Shown piece by piece: positions 7,801 through 17,062 of a DNA stretch of 48,432 nucleotides. Position 1 is the first letter of the stretch; each line of letters opens with the position of its first letter. This DNA comes from Xenorhabdus hominickii (lineage in GTDB: Bacteria > Pseudomonadota > Gammaproteobacteria > Enterobacterales > Enterobacteriaceae), in NCBI RefSeq assembly GCF_002632725.1, contig NZ_NJAI01000013.1, positions 1 through 48,432 on the forward strand. The letters run 5' to 3'. The translations under genes and the position numbers were made by a program. A model generated the notes under the pieces. It was not told the origin of the DNA. It did not search any database and saw only the letters and a program-made list of their open reading frames with translations.

Positions 7801-10400
7801 CACCGAGCATTAGTTTTAAGCTGCTGAGCTATGGCACTGATAGACAACAGTTACTGACATCAGAATTAAGCAAAGTGAATATGCAATCTAATGCACTGCA
7901 CTTCGATGGCAGACATCTTTGGCACAAGGTGTACGCACCTCTGCGCGCAGTGGATGAACCTTATACCTTGCCACAACAAGGCTTTGTGATGATCACAGGT
8001 GGATTGGGCAAAGTGGGTTTAGCGCTGGCGCAATATCTGATTGAGCAGACCCAATTAGATGTAGTGCTGCTTGGTCGAAAATCGACAAACCTCCCTCATG
8101 TTAAATTGGCCGCGCTGGATGACTCGCTTATTGATAACATCGAAAACAAGCATGCGTTTGCCATGTTAAAGGACTGTGAACGTGTTTCATATGCCTGTGC
8201 ATGTGTAACCAATGAACCACTTTGGCATGATCTCATCGACAACATCAGTGCGCAGTCAGGTCCGTTAAAAGGCATTATTCACAGTGCCGCATACACAGAT
8301 TCAAAAGGGTTGTTACCTGTGCTATCAACAGATGCTGAGAATATGCAAAAGCACTTCTCTGCGAAGATCTATGGCTTAACGACATTAGATAACCTGTGCC
8401 AAAAATATCAGCCAGAGTTTTGTTTATTAATGTCTTCCATCTCCACGGTACTTGGTGGTGTTGGTCTTGGCACGTATGCATTTGTGAACCAGTATATGAA
8501 TGAATTTGCAACGTTCAAAGCAAGTACCACGGGTACGCGTTGGCTGAGTGTGTCGTGGGATGGCTGGGACTTACATGATGATCCTGAACTGTCTAAAGAA
8601 ATCAAAGCATTGTCTATTAATAATCTGGATTGTGCCGACATTTTTAATCATGTTTTCCAACTGATGAATGAGCGCCATGTGATTGTATCGACACATGACT
8701 TACAAACACGTATTGAGCAATGGGTGACGACGGGAATATCGACGCGTGCAAGTGCACAAAATCATGAACTACATCATATAGAAGAAGTTGCAAAACAGGC
8801 GTTTATTACCTGCCTTGAGATTGAAAAAGTTGACTTGAACAGCAACTTTTTTGACCTAGGCGGTGAGTCTGTCATGTTTACTTCGCTCATAGCGAAAATC
8901 AGAGATAGGCTAGGTTTGTCGCTGCCGCTTCATGAATTCATCAATAACCCAACACTGCATAATGTGATAGAGATACTTAAGGCTGAGGCGGGCCTAACAG
9001 GGTTATCCACAAAACAAGTAAGTGAGCAACTAACCGAGATTTTCCAAGAATTACTTGATTTACCTGTGGTTAATCAGAACGATAATTTCTTTGATGTAGG
9101 TGGTGACTCGTTGATCTTTACACAACTATCCAAGCGTATTCGTGATCAGCTAGGTTTTCAGCTGCCTCTACACAAGTTTATTGATAATCCGACGATTTCA
9201 CACTTGGTAGAACTAATTTGCAAAGATGCTTCACATTCTACGACGGATGATGTGTATGACGATTTAGTACTGCCGGCATCGTTACAGCCACTTGCTTTGG
9301 CAGGCAACCCCCAGAAAGTCTTCTTAGTTACAGGTGCCTCGGGTTTACTTGGCACCAATTTAGTCTCTACCTTGTTGGCGCGTGATGAAGTGGCCAAGGT
9401 GATTGCACTGGTTAGAGGTACAGATCATAAGCATGCGTACAAGCGAGTCACATCTCAGTTGCAGCGCTATGCGCCAGGACAGTCACAAGATAAGTTAAGT
9501 GTATTGTGTGGCGATGTGGCAGAACCTTTACTGGGCCTTGATAGCAATAAATATCAAGCACTATGCGAGAGCGTTACGGATATCCTACATAATGCGGCAC
9601 AGGTTAATCATATTCTGGATTATCGTAGTCTAAAGCCAACAAACACGCTTAGTGTAATAACGCTATTGGAAATGGCGTCTACTCATCAGCACAAGCATTT
9701 ACACTTTGTGTCGACGCTCGCGTGTGCGTTTGAGCTGAATGATACCCATCGTTATACCGAGCATTTGCCAACCTTGGCTATCAAGCCTGCATCAGGTGCA
9801 AATGGTTATGCCCGTTCTAAGTGGGCGGCAGAGGTGTTGTTAGAGCAAGCAGTGCACAGAAAATACAGTGTCAACGTGATTCGACCCTCAAGTATTATGG
9901 GCGACTCAGCCAAGGGCACATTCAATCCATACAGTGACCACTTATGGTTGTTTGTAAAAGGCTGTTTGCAGTTAGGAAGTTATCCCGATGTTGAAAATGA
10001 AATCAATCTCACACCGGTAGACTTTATGGCGACGCTGATAGTGACTATTTGTCTGTGTAATGAAAACACAGTGTACAACGTGCCCACCCCTCATGTAGCA
10101 CAAATGACAGACATCTTTTCGCTGCTCAAAACGCGTGGCCACCAGCTTGAGGGTGTACCTTATCAGCATTGGATTGAGCATGAGCTAAGCAAAGTTGACC
10201 AAAGCAATGCACTGTACCCAATTTTACCTTACTACGCGCAGCAGACGCATAGAGATGACTTGGCTCATGACTATCGTAATGTTGTGGTAGATAACACAGC
10301 GGCTTTGACACGTTCATTGAACTTGGCTTTTCCTGAGCCAAAAGATTTTATGAGTAATTTGGTGGAGTTTTTGGAAAATGACCAATTTTTCGCGTCTTGA
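4896..10400 (+). CDS. Polyketide synthase KS-AT-KR-ACP-ACP with terminal thioester reductase
   Basis: An 1834-aa modular PKS. It extends a carrier-bound acyl or aminoacyl chain by one malonyl unit, reduces the ketone, and releases the product by NAD(P)H reduction of the thioester. KS 1-415 with Cys162 (STACSSS), His298 (ECHGTAT) and His336 (NIGHTDAAAG). AT about 510-800 with GHSLGE (Ser604) and AFHS at 701-704, the malonyl-type signature. KR about 1025-1260 with GGLGKVG at 1035-1041 and Ser1180/Tyr1194/Asn1198. Two adjacent carriers with Ser1325 (LGGES) and Ser1405 (VGGDS). The reductase domain starts near 1474 with LVTGASGLLG and has a YARSK Tyr-Lys pair. No DH, ER or thioesterase is seen. 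A good ribosome site (CGGAG) precedes the ATG. The 3' end overlaps the next gene by 23 bp. A reductive release domain in the second of three synthetase genes suggests this is the last enzyme of the assembly line. Confidence 0.93.
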   Translation: MADVAIIGISCAFPGADSKDEFWQMIKDHKVVTSLDPVTVLNHKIAAEGVLKDAYSFDAPYFNLSPRDAKLTDPQLRKLLEHSVLALYDGNITAHLDRNHIGTFLSVGTNQYFNKSLANSKYNADENLQYSLTIGNSHHCVATQVAYRLNLQGPAYTLSTACSSSLVAIYQACRSLTNGESHVALAGGACINTPHGEGYEYMPGGVLSESGRCQPFSSESDGTIPSSGVGVLVLKRLEDALADDDKIYAVIKGGAINNDGARKVGYTAPSIEGQSEVIAQALVNSGVDASAVEFIECHGTATAIGDSIEIEALSEVYDKPSAGHYALGGVKWNIGHTDAAAGVASVIKVAMSLKNNMVVGSPYLTDYNPELAMECRPFTVPSANQPFSQPQPYAAVSAFGMGGTNCHLIMQAYQGTQPQSLVSAQVGEYVMPISARSESALNALEQTLAHWLDVHPEVRFEDVLGTQTLCRAQEKVRRFHIVNDIKTLKNSLRSAEHKIVSTVATPDVVVVVEGQGSDIKGAAGFYYEHVTGFAQYFDRCMQAFANCSGMPDDLSKVALDEVYDKDISSYQTLYAQPILFSIQYALAQLLKSQGVQFNAYIGHSLGEWIAAAIADLWSFDDAVKLIACRAVALQACQDGAMLAVFQEANKLESSLFGTLTIAAINSQSMTVVSGSQNDIASLNRTLNSVGIKCNQLKTNKAFHSPMIASALPALQAALDSVQFNKVGGSVYSNLTGKKLPFRKTCNAQYWLDQVMAPVLAGQSIQAINAKSAVYVDLGVSSTMQNIVFNNTTNVSDKYVKVKGTLNNGGITQLLGQCWSYGIKVNPHIDFQWQKLNMPGYVFDKVEYFQKPSEVFYKQGKQDVAQWLYQDSWAINPANLTVVDIATPIAGYANWLQQRDSFIYTGFELANDITPDSLTTFIDELKTLRPEGTMQGYVLYKSSSVPCAESLSQCYGYALSALCNVIAQESPSISFKLLSYGTDRQQLLTSELSKVNMQSNALHFDGRHLWHKVYAPLRAVDEPYTLPQQGFVMITGGLGKVGLALAQYLIEQTQLDVVLLGRKSTNLPHVKLAALDDSLIDNIENKHAFAMLKDCERVSYACACVTNEPLWHDLIDNISAQSGPLKGIIHSAAYTDSKGLLPVLSTDAENMQKHFSAKIYGLTTLDNLCQKYQPEFCLLMSSISTVLGGVGLGTYAFVNQYMNEFATFKASTTGTRWLSVSWDGWDLHDDPELSKEIKALSINNLDCADIFNHVFQLMNERHVIVSTHDLQTRIEQWVTTGISTRASAQNHELHHIEEVAKQAFITCLEIEKVDLNSNFFDLGGESVMFTSLIAKIRDRLGLSLPLHEFINNPTLHNVIEILKAEAGLTGLSTKQVSEQLTEIFQELLDLPVVNQNDNFFDVGGDSLIFTQLSKRIRDQLGFQLPLHKFIDNPTISHLVELICKDASHSTTDDVYDDLVLPASLQPLALAGNPQKVFLVTGASGLLGTNLVSTLLARDEVAKVIALVRGTDHKHAYKRVTSQLQRYAPGQSQDKLSVLCGDVAEPLLGLDSNKYQALCESVTDILHNAAQVNHILDYRSLKPTNTLSVITLLEMASTHQHKHLHFVSTLACAFELNDTHRYTEHLPTLAIKPASGANGYARSKWAAEVLLEQAVHRKYSVNVIRPSSIMGDSAKGTFNPYSDHLWLFVKGCLQLGSYPDVENEINLTPVDFMATLIVTICLCNENTVYNVPTPHVAQMTDIFSLLKTRGHQLEGVPYQHWIEHELSKVDQSNALYPILPYYAQQTHRDDLAHDYRNVVVDNTAALTRSLNLAFPEPKDFMSNLVEFLENDQFFAS

Positions 10401-13400
10401 TATATCAGTAATTAAGGATAAAAGTTTAACTGAACGTAGCGGTGTTGACATTGGCTCATTATTTAATGCCTCTGCACAGACCCACTCAGACAAAATTGCC
10501 CTGTTTGATAAGCATCAGCGCTTAACCTATCGGGAACTAGATTTGGCTGCTAACAAGGTGGCCAATACTTTGCTTGCAGATAAGGTCAATACGCCCGTTG
10601 TTGTGTACATTCAGCGATCTATTGAAGCAGTGATAGCGATAGTGGGTATTGCGAAAGCGGGTCTGACGTATGTGCCCGTTGATAAAACTTATTCAACCCA
10701 GCAATTGGCCTTTATTTGTCAAGACTGTGGCGCTAAACAAGTGATGAGCGATGAAGCGTTAGCGCAAGATATTCACTGTTATCTGGTGGATAATATTTTA
10801 GCACACGGACGAACCACTTCGATCGCCGAAAATATGATGAGTCATTCGGCGTATATTATGTATACGTCAGGCTCGACTGGTGCGCCAAAAGGCGTACTAA
10901 TACCACATTCAGGCATAACACGGTTAGTGATCAATAATAATTTTTTGACACCCAGTGAAGGTGAATGTGTTGCACATTGTTCATCGATTGGATTCGACGC
11001 ATCGACCCTTGAACTTTGGTATCCATTGCTCAATGGCGGCAGTGTATATGTTATCGATAAACATGATGTTTTAGACTTTGCGTGTTTTGAACAGCAACTT
11101 AAGAAGGTGGATACACTTTGGCTCACGGTGGCATTGTTCAATACGATAGTCACGCGTCACCCTCAGGCATTATCGCATATCCGTAAGCTTCTGATCGGTG
11201 GCGATGTGCTGAATATTGAAATAGTTAGGCAGTTTTTAAACAGTGAGCATTGTCATTTAGAGGTGTTTTTAAATGGCTACGGGCCAACAGAAAATACTAC
11301 CTTTACAACAATTTATGATATTTTTAAGTTAGCGCAGCAGCATACCAGTGTACCAATTGGAAAGGCGATTTCAGGTACTTCACTGAGCATTGTGGATAGC
11401 GATTTAAATCCGGTAAAAGAAGGGGAAGCTGGGGAGTTAATCGCCTCAGGCGAGGGCGTGGCGCTGGGGTATACCTGTGCAGAAGAAACTAAAAAGAAAT
11501 TCTACTGGGTTGAAGGACAACGCTTTTATAAAACTGGAGACATAGTACGACAATTGTCGTGTGGAAATTTAGAGTTTATTAGCCGTAAAGATAACGAAGT
11601 AAAAATTAGGGGCTTTAGAGTCAATCTGTCACAGGTTGAGCAAATCATTAATACCGTCCCAGCAGTGCGTATTTGCTACGTCAGACCTGATACGCGTTAC
11701 AATCATGAGGCTCTGGTTGCCTACATTGAAACTAGTCAAGACTTCTTATCTACATGTGAGCAAACCGTTCGTCGTCATCTACAGAAAAAATTACCACAAT
11801 ACATGATCCCGAATCGTTTTGTGGTGGTAGATGATATACCCATGACACGAAATGGTAAAGCTGATTTAAAAGCACTGGAGTTACGAATTGAACAAACAGC
11901 TCCATCACAGCATGTTGTTTATGGCTGTGCAGTGAGCGAGGCTGTTGCGCGCGCATTTGAGACAACATTGGTACATGCTAATGTACACACTGATATCCAC
12001 CGCGGCTTTTTTGAGCTAGGTGGTAACTCTCTACAGATATATGCATTGTTGGGTCAAATTGCCGACAAACTCGGTATACAAATTTCGATTAGTGAGTTTT
12101 TATTAAATGACAATATTGCGGCACTGGCGAAGTGTATTACTGCCAAACAAGCGCAACATGTTGCGCAGCCTAATGAACAGATAAGTAGTGAGTTGCTAAG
12201 TCAGTTACCTATTTCACCCGCCCAGAAAAGGTTGTGGTATGTAGAGCAGATCTCTACCAAACAACATGAGAATTTGCTGACATTTGGCTATCGAATTCAC
12301 GGCCCATTAAACGTGGAGCATTTGCGTGAAGCGTGTGCTGCGTTACTTGCCAAACACAATGTCCTACAAACCAGTCTAAAAGAAGACAAAGGTCAGCTAA
12401 TGCAACATGTTGCGACCAGCAATGTATTAGACTTCGAGCACCTGACAGGGCGACGTTGGAAAGAGATCTATCAAGACGAAGTTCAGCATACTATAGAGCT
12501 TGATGGCGGCTCATTGATCCGTTTTCGACTGATTGAACAACAAAAGCATCAATTCGTGTTGCTGGTGTTTTCGACTCACCTTGTTTTGGATGGCTGGTCA
12601 GTTAGCTTGCTCATAGAACAGCTTGGTTTTAACTATCAGTTGCTCAACAGTGGGCAATTTCTTGATTACACGCCGAATTTTGCTTACTCAAAAGCCACGT
12701 ATAATATGCTTAATTATCGTGATTCTGAGCAGTTTGTGAGTGATTTAGCTTACTGGCAGACTTACTTACAAGACAGTCCAGACCCTGTGATCATTCCAAG
12801 AACGGATGTAACGCTCAATCAAACCAGCCAGATAACTACGCACAAAAATCAGTTTAGCGTAACGCTTGGACGTCGGTTAACAGCCTTAATCTCGCAACGG
12901 GCAAAAGAGCATAACATCAGCCTATTTGGCTACTTAGTGTATTATTACGGCGTAGCACTTTGTCGCTTCAGTGCATTAGATGAAGTGTTACTGGCCGTTC
13001 CTAGTGCAAACAGAGATGACGCTGCTGATATCGTGGGAATGTTTGTCAATACCATTCCTGTGCGTCTGAATTACAAACAACAACCTACTTTAAAACAGGT
13101 GCATCAAAATATTTGTGAATGTTTGTGCCATGCCAAGGCCTATTTAGATGAAATCAAGCAACACTGCGCTGCACAGCGAATATATGTAAACCTAAATTGC
13201 TTACAGGTAGGCATCGCAATGCAAAATACGGGACATGATAAAGCTCTGACTCTTGTGGGTTGTGAGTCTCAGTTTATGCAGTTGCCGATTGAAAAAGCAC
13301 GCTTTGACCTATTTGCTCATTGTCGCTTAATTGATGATCAATTAGAGGTGTCATTTGAGTTTGACAGTGAACACATCTATCTAGCGTATGTTGAAGTTAT

Positions 13401-16400
13401 CGCAGATATTTTCAAACAGCAAATTCGCAATTCTGTGGAATGGGATGACGAGTCTCAGACGAGCCAAAAGCTGAACCTCATAGCACAGAATAGTCATCAT
13501 GTACTTAAGCCAACACCACTGATGAATTGTCTTACATTAGCCTGTCAGACCGCGGCCAATGAAATTGCCGTTATTGAGCAAGATAACAGTTACACGTTTT
13601 CACAACTGGCTAGTGATGTTGTTCGTATGCAGCAGTTTTTGCAACAACGTAACATGCCATCTAGTAGCCGTATCGGGGTGCAGATTGAACCATCATATGC
13701 ATACATTGTCTCTATTATGGCGATTTTGTCTTCCGAGTGTTCATTTGTGCCACTCGATGCAAATTACCCACAACAAAGATTAGAGTTTATCGCCGAGGAT
13801 GCAGAACTTGTTGCCACTATTGTGACTCAACCTGCCGAGCAGTCTATTTATGTTGGCCAACTTGAACTGAGCATAATGACTAATGAAAACCTTGTAACGA
13901 CTGACATACATAGTAACGAAGCTTGTTTACTTTATACCTCAGGCTCTACTGGGGTTCCTAAGGGCGTGTCGATTTGTCGAGATTCAATTTTACGTTTGGC
14001 ACAACAGCCTAATTTTCTTAAGCTGAATAAAAATGATCGCTTCTTGGTTGCATCGTCCCCTGCGTTTGATGCGTCTTTGCTGGAGATTTTTGTGCCGTTA
14101 CTCAACGGTATCAGTTGCAGTATCTTAACCAAGCAAGAATTACTAAATTATCAGACTCTCGAAGCGCAGCTGATCAGTAAAAAGATTAACACCGCGTGGC
14201 TTACCGTGTCGCTTTTTAACGATATTTATGCGAACTACCCACAAGCCTTGGCTCCGTTCCAAAACCTGTTAATTGGTGGAGATGCACTACAGATCACCAC
14301 CGTTCGTGCATTTTTAAGCAGCTCACATTGCCGACTAAATCAGTTTGTTAATGGCTACGGGCCGACAGAGTGCACAACCTTTGCTACCTGGTTTAATATT
14401 TTCGAGTTGCAGGATAAACATACCTGTGTGCCGATTGGTAAGCCTATCAATGACACCTTTGTGTATATTCTTAACACTGAAAAGCAGAGTTGTCGAGTCG
14501 GTGAAGTCGGCGAAATAGCTATAGGTGCGCCATGGCTGAGACCGAACTACAACAAACGAGCAGCGCTGAACGACGAGAAATTTATTATCAATCCAAACTA
14601 TGATTTGGATGATTGCTATTACCTGTACCTGACAGGAGATCTTGCTCGTTACAATCCAGACCTGGACATTGAGTACATTGGGCGCTTAGATAAACTGGTG
14701 AAGATCCGTGGTAATCGCGTTGAGCTTGGTGGTATCAACAAAGTGCTCTCTGCTCATGAGTACGTGGCAAACTCTCATGTCTGCGTGGTAGACAATAATG
14801 GTAAGAGCATTTATGCCTATGTTGTTAAGGGTAAACACGATATTACTGATAACGATTTACACAGTGATGTGCTGACCTATTTGCGTCATAAGTTAGAGCC
14901 TTTCCAGATCCCTTCGGCAATTATTGTGGTTGATGAAATTCCATTAACGATTAATGGCAAAGTTGATCAATCGAAGCTACCTTTACAGGTAGGTAGTGTA
15001 GGGTGTGACTACATCGCTGCGACGACAGACACCCAAAAGCAACTCCTTACATGTTGGCTGCAATTATTAAATTCCAACCAGTTTTGTATTACTGATAGCT
15101 TTTTTGATATTGGTGGACACTCTTTACTAGTACCTAAAGTTATTAACTTTGTGCAAAGCACGCTGTCAAAACGTCTCTCTTTTGTAGACTTTTTACAGCA
15201 CCCTACAATCAAAGGGTTGGCTGAACATATTGATTCGCTGACATCAGACGATGTGCCGAGTTGTATAATGATACCGACTGAGTACCCTAGTTACCCGATG
15301 ACCTCTCAGCAGTTAAATCTCTATTTTTCTCATGAGTTGTCATGTCATCAAGCGCTGTACAACATTCCGGTTGGTAAGCGCTTTACACAACATTTTAACG
15401 AGTCTCAGTTGCAAATTGCGTTACAACAGTTGTTGCTCAGGCATCGCGTGTTAGGCGCAACCTTTGAATATGATGACAACGATGAGCTGGTGATGATGTG
15501 TAAGCAGCACACCACATTGGCTCTCAAGGTGTATCCTGTTGCGAACGAAGCAGAAGCTATCACAATCTGTAAAGAGCTGGCGATGAAGTCGTTTGAGTTG
15601 GATTCAGATCAGCTGTTTGAATGTTATTATCTGCCGTTGGCAGACAAAGTAGAATCACTGATTTTCATCAACATACATCACATCATTGCAGATGAAGCGA
15701 GTATCGTTTCTATATATAAAGCGCTTATTGCACTATATAATGGCGACGATTTACCTGCGTCAGAATGTGATTTTATGGATTTCTGCTGGTATCAGAATTC
15801 GATGATTGCACAGCAAAATCCACAGGATAATTTATTGTTTTGGCAGGACGTGTTTGCTGGGTACAATGGATTACTTAAGTTCACGACTCAACAGCGACTG
15901 CAAGAAACTAATAATGAGGCTTTTAAAACACGCTTTGAACTGAGTTCGGCTCATACGGCGAAGCTAACGCAGCTTAGCCAATTAACTCAGGCATCACTAT
16001 TTGAGCTGTCTTTGGCTGTATACCAATTAGCAGTTATTCAGCTTACACAAAAAGATGACATCGTGATTGGTTTCCCTTATTCTGAACGAGCCGAACACAA
16101 TCTGCTTGATGCGGTTGGGTATTTTGTTGACATCATCCCTAGCAGAGTGCAATTGGTGTCCCCGCAGCATAGCGTGCCTGAACTCAAAGAAGTGATAGCA
16201 CAAAACCGACGTTTCATACAGATGCGTCCTACATCTCAAACCATTCCGTTTGTGCCTGATGTCGTTAGGCATGAGCATTACGCGTTACTCGTACAGAATG
16301 CGTTTTCATTCCACACTGGTGAGACAACCGAAGTGTTGGGTTTCGATGTAGAACTAAACAACAAATACAGCCGCTTTGATAGTGTGTTTAATCTGACACT

Positions 16401-16521
16401 GAATGAACAAGGTGGCATGGCTGAAGTCGAATGTGTCAAAGATCTCTATACACAAGGTACTCCAAGTGAGCTCTTTGCTGCATTTACGGCAGTCATTGAA
16501 AAAATTAATTTAGGCAATTAA
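10378..16521 (+). CDS. Two-module NRPS, A-PCP-C-A-PCP-C
   Basis: A 2047-aa non-ribosomal peptide synthetase. A1 about 25-505 (YTSGSTGAPKG at 162-172, NGYGPTE near 300); PCP1 with Ser551 (LGGNS); C1 about 610-1030 with THLVLDG at 733-739, where the first His of HHxxxDG is Thr but the catalytic second His is kept. A2 about 1060-1540 (YTSGSTGVPKG near 1186); PCP2 with Ser1582 (IGGHS); C2 from about 1640 to the end with HHIIADE at 1767-1773. By hand alignment both A domains give the same pocket code, DALWLGGTFK, close to the Val code DAFWIGGTFK. The protein starts with an A domain and has no formylation domain. It ends with a C domain that has no A-PCP after it, so the acceptor is probably the stand-alone A-PCP protein (3170-4873). 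No epimerase or thioesterase is present. The start overlaps the PKS gene by 23 bp, implying coupled translation. Confidence 0.93.
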   Translation: MTNFSRLDISVIKDKSLTERSGVDIGSLFNASAQTHSDKIALFDKHQRLTYRELDLAANKVANTLLADKVNTPVVVYIQRSIEAVIAIVGIAKAGLTYVPVDKTYSTQQLAFICQDCGAKQVMSDEALAQDIHCYLVDNILAHGRTTSIAENMMSHSAYIMYTSGSTGAPKGVLIPHSGITRLVINNNFLTPSEGECVAHCSSIGFDASTLELWYPLLNGGSVYVIDKHDVLDFACFEQQLKKVDTLWLTVALFNTIVTRHPQALSHIRKLLIGGDVLNIEIVRQFLNSEHCHLEVFLNGYGPTENTTFTTIYDIFKLAQQHTSVPIGKAISGTSLSIVDSDLNPVKEGEAGELIASGEGVALGYTCAEETKKKFYWVEGQRFYKTGDIVRQLSCGNLEFISRKDNEVKIRGFRVNLSQVEQIINTVPAVRICYVRPDTRYNHEALVAYIETSQDFLSTCEQTVRRHLQKKLPQYMIPNRFVVVDDIPMTRNGKADLKALELRIEQTAPSQHVVYGCAVSEAVARAFETTLVHANVHTDIHRGFFELGGNSLQIYALLGQIADKLGIQISISEFLLNDNIAALAKCITAKQAQHVAQPNEQISSELLSQLPISPAQKRLWYVEQISTKQHENLLTFGYRIHGPLNVEHLREACAALLAKHNVLQTSLKEDKGQLMQHVATSNVLDFEHLTGRRWKEIYQDEVQHTIELDGGSLIRFRLIEQQKHQFVLLVFSTHLVLDGWSVSLLIEQLGFNYQLLNSGQFLDYTPNFAYSKATYNMLNYRDSEQFVSDLAYWQTYLQDSPDPVIIPRTDVTLNQTSQITTHKNQFSVTLGRRLTALISQRAKEHNISLFGYLVYYYGVALCRFSALDEVLLAVPSANRDDAADIVGMFVNTIPVRLNYKQQPTLKQVHQNICECLCHAKAYLDEIKQHCAAQRIYVNLNCLQVGIAMQNTGHDKALTLVGCESQFMQLPIEKARFDLFAHCRLIDDQLEVSFEFDSEHIYLAYVEVIADIFKQQIRNSVEWDDESQTSQKLNLIAQNSHHVLKPTPLMNCLTLACQTAANEIAVIEQDNSYTFSQLASDVVRMQQFLQQRNMPSSSRIGVQIEPSYAYIVSIMAILSSECSFVPLDANYPQQRLEFIAEDAELVATIVTQPAEQSIYVGQLELSIMTNENLVTTDIHSNEACLLYTSGSTGVPKGVSICRDSILRLAQQPNFLKLNKNDRFLVASSPAFDASLLEIFVPLLNGISCSILTKQELLNYQTLEAQLISKKINTAWLTVSLFNDIYANYPQALAPFQNLLIGGDALQITTVRAFLSSSHCRLNQFVNGYGPTECTTFATWFNIFELQDKHTCVPIGKPINDTFVYILNTEKQSCRVGEVGEIAIGAPWLRPNYNKRAALNDEKFIINPNYDLDDCYYLYLTGDLARYNPDLDIEYIGRLDKLVKIRGNRVELGGINKVLSAHEYVANSHVCVVDNNGKSIYAYVVKGKHDITDNDLHSDVLTYLRHKLEPFQIPSAIIVVDEIPLTINGKVDQSKLPLQVGSVGCDYIAATTDTQKQLLTCWLQLLNSNQFCITDSFFDIGGHSLLVPKVINFVQSTLSKRLSFVDFLQHPTIKGLAEHIDSLTSDDVPSCIMIPTEYPSYPMTSQQLNLYFSHELSCHQALYNIPVGKRFTQHFNESQLQIALQQLLLRHRVLGATFEYDDNDELVMMCKQHTTLALKVYPVANEAEAITICKELAMKSFELDSDQLFECYYLPLADKVESLIFINIHHIIADEASIVSIYKALIALYNGDDLPASECDFMDFCWYQNSMIAQQNPQDNLLFWQDVFAGYNGLLKFTTQQRLQETNNEAFKTRFELSSAHTAKLTQLSQLTQASLFELSLAVYQLAVIQLTQKDDIVIGFPYSERAEHNLLDAVGYFVDIIPSRVQLVSPQHSVPELKEVIAQNRRFIQMRPTSQTIPFVPDVVRHEHYALLVQNAFSFHTGETTEVLGFDVELNNKYSRFDSVFNLTLNEQGGMAEVECVKDLYTQGTPSELFAAFTAVIEKINLGN

Positions 16522-16536
16522 ACATTAGGCAAATAA

Positions 16537-17043
16537 ATGACAGTTAGAAAAATAATAGAGATTCCAGATGAAAGATTACGTGTAACTTATCAAAAAGTTG
16601 AGTGTGTGAGCACGGTGCAAACACTGATTGACGATATGTTAGACACTGTTTACAGCACCGATCATGGTATTGGCTTAGCCGCGCCACAAATCGGGCGAAC
16701 AGAAGCCGTAGCAATTATAGATATCTCTACAACTAGGGATAATCCATTAATTTTGATTAATCCGGAACTTGTTGAAACCGATGGTGAATATATTGGTGAA
16801 GAAGGATGCCTTTCAGTACCCGGTTTTTATGCCAATGTTAAGCGTTTTAAGAAAATCAAAGTTAAGGCGCTAAACCGTGAAGGTGAAGAGTTTTTTGTTG
16901 AGGATGACGGTTACTTAGCAATCGTTATGCAGCATGAAATAGATCATTTGCATGGCAAAATATTCATTGATTACCTATCTCCACTAAAGCGTCAAATGGC
17001 GATGAAAAAGATTAAAAAGCAAAAAATGATAAATAACAAATGA
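16537..17043 (+). CDS. def: Peptide deformylase in the biosynthetic operon
   Basis: A 168-aa peptide deformylase, the metalloenzyme that removes the N-formyl group from new proteins. All three family motifs are intact: GIGLAAPQI (about 47-55), EEGCLSVPG with the metal-binding Cys (about 88-96) and QHEIDHLHG with the two His and catalytic Glu (about 131-139). The length is normal. It follows the NRPS by 15 bp on the same strand and precedes the methyltransferase by 19 bp, so it is part of the operon and probably not the housekeeping copy, which usually sits with fmt. In this setting it may be a resistant target copy protecting the producer from a deformylase-inhibiting product, or it may trim a formyl group from the product. 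The sequence does not decide between these. TTAGG lies about 11 bases before the ATG. Confidence 0.95.
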
Positions 17044-17062
17044 AGTGTTAGGAATTCAAACA

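Noticed and set aside
10378..10480. Formylation domain at the NRPS N-terminus, which would explain the deformylase
   Set aside because: The adenylation domain begins within about 25 residues of the start, so there is no room for one.
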